Assembly (NCBI GenBank): GCA_021371935.1
Contig: JAJFVF010000010.1
Coordinates: forward strand, 95,910 to 159,909
Reading direction: 5' to 3'
DNA length: 64,000 bases
Origin: a bacterium
GTDB lineage: Bacteria > Armatimonadota > UBA5829
A program made the translations under genes and the position numbers. The notes beneath the pieces were generated by a model, which was not told the origin of the DNA, ran no database searches, and saw only the letters and a list, made by a program, of their open reading frames with translations. Shown here one piece after another: positions 62,638 to 64,000 of this stretch (position 1 is its first letter; every line of letters begins with the position of its first letter).

Positions 62638-63519
62638 TTGCTTAGAACAATTGCGGGTCTTGCGGTATCTCTTCGTCCAAAACAGTGGACAAAAAACCTG
62701 CTTGTATTCGCCGGATATCTCTTCACCATCGAACAGGGGCATTCCTCGATAATGCTGCTCAGAGCAGCGGCGGCGTTTGGGCTGTTTTGTGCCGTATCGG
62801 GTGCGGGATATATTCTCAATGATGCCTGCGACGTTTCTTGTGACCGCAAACACCCTCGCAAATGTCATCGACCTATTGCAGCCGGACAGATATCCATAGG
62901 CGCAGCGGTTGTGTTCTGTGTGCTGTTGCTTATTGGAGGGCTTGCCGCCTCATATGCGCTGGCGACCTCGTTCGGTTTGATGATTACGGCCTATTTTATA
63001 CTGACCACAGCCTACTCTCTATATCTCAAGCATGTGGTCATAGTGGACCTGCTTGCTATAGCTGGCGGGTTCGTGATTCGCGCTGTAGCTGGAGCTGTGG
63101 TGATCCATGTTGCGATTTCTCCATGGCTGCTGGTCTGCACGACTCTCCTGGCGCTGTTTTTGGGGCTTGCAAAGCGTAGAGGCGAGATAGCGACCCTGGA
63201 AAATGGAGGAGTTGATTACAGGCCGACACTTGGCCTGTACTCGACATTGATGCTCGATCAGATGCTGACAATCTCTGCTTCGGCATCGCTGATGGCATAT
63301 TTCCTCTATACGTTCACGCCCAACTACTATTCCGGCCAACAGCACCCGGCTATGATGGCTACGGTCCCATTTGTGATCTACGGTTTGTTTCGCTATCTGT
63401 TCCTAATCCACACAAAGAATGCGGGAAGCGCGCCTGAACAGGTGCTGCTTGAAGATAAGCCACTGCTTGTCAATCTTCTGCTGTATATCATAGTGACTGT
63501 GATTGCACTTAAGATATAA
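62638..63519 (+). CDS. UbiA-family prenyltransferase, decaprenyl-phosphate phosphoribosyltransferase-like
   Basis: 293 residues from TTG at 62638 (GGAGG 6 bases upstream). There are about eight membrane helices. The start LRPKQWTKNLLVFAGYLF and the aspartate motif NDACDVSCDRKHP with KCHRPIAAGQ are those of DPPR synthase-like UbiA proteins rather than quinone enzymes. Mycobacterial members transfer phosphoribose from PRPP to a lipid carrier for arabinan synthesis. No epimerase partner (DprE1/2) is adjacent, so the product is uncertain. Confidence 0.87.
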   Translation: MLRTIAGLAVSLRPKQWTKNLLVFAGYLFTIEQGHSSIMLLRAAAAFGLFCAVSGAGYILNDACDVSCDRKHPRKCHRPIAAGQISIGAAVVFCVLLLIGGLAASYALATSFGLMITAYFILTTAYSLYLKHVVIVDLLAIAGGFVIRAVAGAVVIHVAISPWLLVCTTLLALFLGLAKRRGEIATLENGGVDYRPTLGLYSTLMLDQMLTISASASLMAYFLYTFTPNYYSGQQHPAMMATVPFVIYGLFRYLFLIHTKNAGSAPEQVLLEDKPLLVNLLLYIIVTVIALKI

Positions 63520-63522
63520 AAA

Positions 63523-63550
63523 ATGCCGGTCATCAAAAGACAACCGGCAT
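63523..63550. terminator. Hairpin after the UbiA gene
   Basis: ATGCCGGT (63523-63530) pairs with ACCGGCAT (63543-63550). No long T-run follows, so it is a weak terminator. Confidence 0.5.
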
Positions 63551-63560
63551 CTCTACTAAT

Positions 63561-63638
63561 TGGGGCGAGTAATGGGACTCGAACCCACGGCCTCCAGGGC
63601 CACAACCTGGCGCTCTAACCGACTGAGCTACACCCGCC
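63561..63638 (-). tRNA. tRNA-His (GTG)
   Basis: A minus-strand cloverleaf with anticodon arm CCAGG-TTGTGGC-CCTGG (anticodon GTG), the extra G-1 opposite C73 characteristic of tRNA-His, T-arm GTGGGTTCGAGTCCCAT and an encoded CCA (63561-63563). Confidence 0.96.
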
Positions 63639-63641
63639 ATA

Positions 63642-63717
<76 letters not shown>

Positions 63718-63812
63718 AACGTCTTGAACCGACTACAAATTATATCATGAAAGCCTTTACGTTCGCAATATCGTAACTGCTCACTCTTTATGAGTACAAC
63801 CTATCGTGAACC

Positions 63813-63873
63813 GTCATTCCGAGGAGGAACGACGAGGAATCTGCTGTTTGCCACGCTTAAAAAGCAGATTTCT
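63813..63873. repeat. GTCATTCCGAGGAGGAACGA-type dispersed repeat
   Basis: GTCATTCCGAGGAGGAACGA is followed by CGAGGAATCTGCTG and a partial return AAGCAGATTTCTT. This is a widespread intergenic repeat type in environmental genomes. The rest of 63718-64000 shows no gene. Confidence 0.5.
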
Positions 63874-64000
63874 TGTATTATTGCCTTGCCTGTCAGATAA
63901 TGGTGGATAATAGGACGCTATGATCCACCTGGTAGAGTAGACGAGCAGATTCGAGTGCCTTGAGCACGTTAGCGAGATGGTTTCCTCTACCTTGTATGAC

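Overview
The window looks like chromosome of a free-living, probably uncultured bacterium of the Armatimonadota or a related Terrabacteria lineage. This is inference, not proof. The reasons are a Firmicutes-like order cinA-thpR-recA-recX-rny-ymdB, a G5/3D-domain cell-wall protein next to rsmA, a type II pseudopilin of the kind abundant in Armatimonadota and Planctomycetota, both type I and type III glutamine synthetases, a c-di-AMP riboswitch, and many TTG starts behind strong GGAGG sites. Intergenic DNA is rich in short palindromic repeats, and many genes are single-gene units. No phage or conjugative module, rRNA or CRISPR array was seen.

Layout. 0-8.5 kb: a secreted TPR/Ig-like/polysaccharide deacetylase, type III glutamine synthetase, a membrane M48 peptidase with TPRs, a small holin-like membrane protein, a lipoprotein, a decayed holin-like copy and a GNAT acetyltransferase. 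8.6-14.5 kb: two tandem secreted trypsin-like protease/TPR paralogues, one with its catalytic triad destroyed, then uvrA behind an SOS-like box. 14.5-19.5 kb: accessory genes, including a HEPN-motif protein, a secreted STN-domain protein, an unknown anchored protein and a T4 endonuclease V-like glycosylase.

19.5-28.3 kb: a minus-strand cluster of two DegT/StrS-type aminotransferases, three Gfo/Idh/MocA oxidoreductases, an amidohydrolase and a UroD-family protein, headed by an AraC-type regulator. It suggests keto-sugar or cyclitol metabolism of unknown substrate. 28.5-35 kb: a pseudopilin, a secreted toroid-like protein, glnA beside an atypical GlnR-like regulator, and a ParB-like protein with a cysteine-rich tail.

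35-43 kb: a ComEC split into two genes, a response regulator without its phosphoacceptor, a chemoreceptor with CheW, and an ECF sigma factor fused to a membrane domain. 42.8-49.3 kb: tRNA-Pro(CGG) and selenocysteine tRNA, a 1-phosphofructokinase-like kinase, rsmA, a G5/3D protein, an ABC-F ATPase and a nitroreductase. 49.3-55.2 kb: cysK, a radical SAM protein, a HIT hydrolase, a YdeI-like protein, a frameshifted gene, a STAS protein under a c-di-AMP riboswitch, and manA. These are separated by repeated terminator-like elements. 55.5-63.5 kb: the conserved cinA-thpR-recA-recX-rny-ymdB string, a PKD protein and a UbiA-family prenyltransferase. tRNA-His and tRNA-Arg close the window.

The observations most worth following are the riboswitch-STAS pair, the inactive/active protease pair, a 100-bp MITE-like family whose ends supply stop codons, a 69-bp double-hairpin repeat, the aminotransferase/oxidoreductase cluster, the sigma-membrane fusion and selC.
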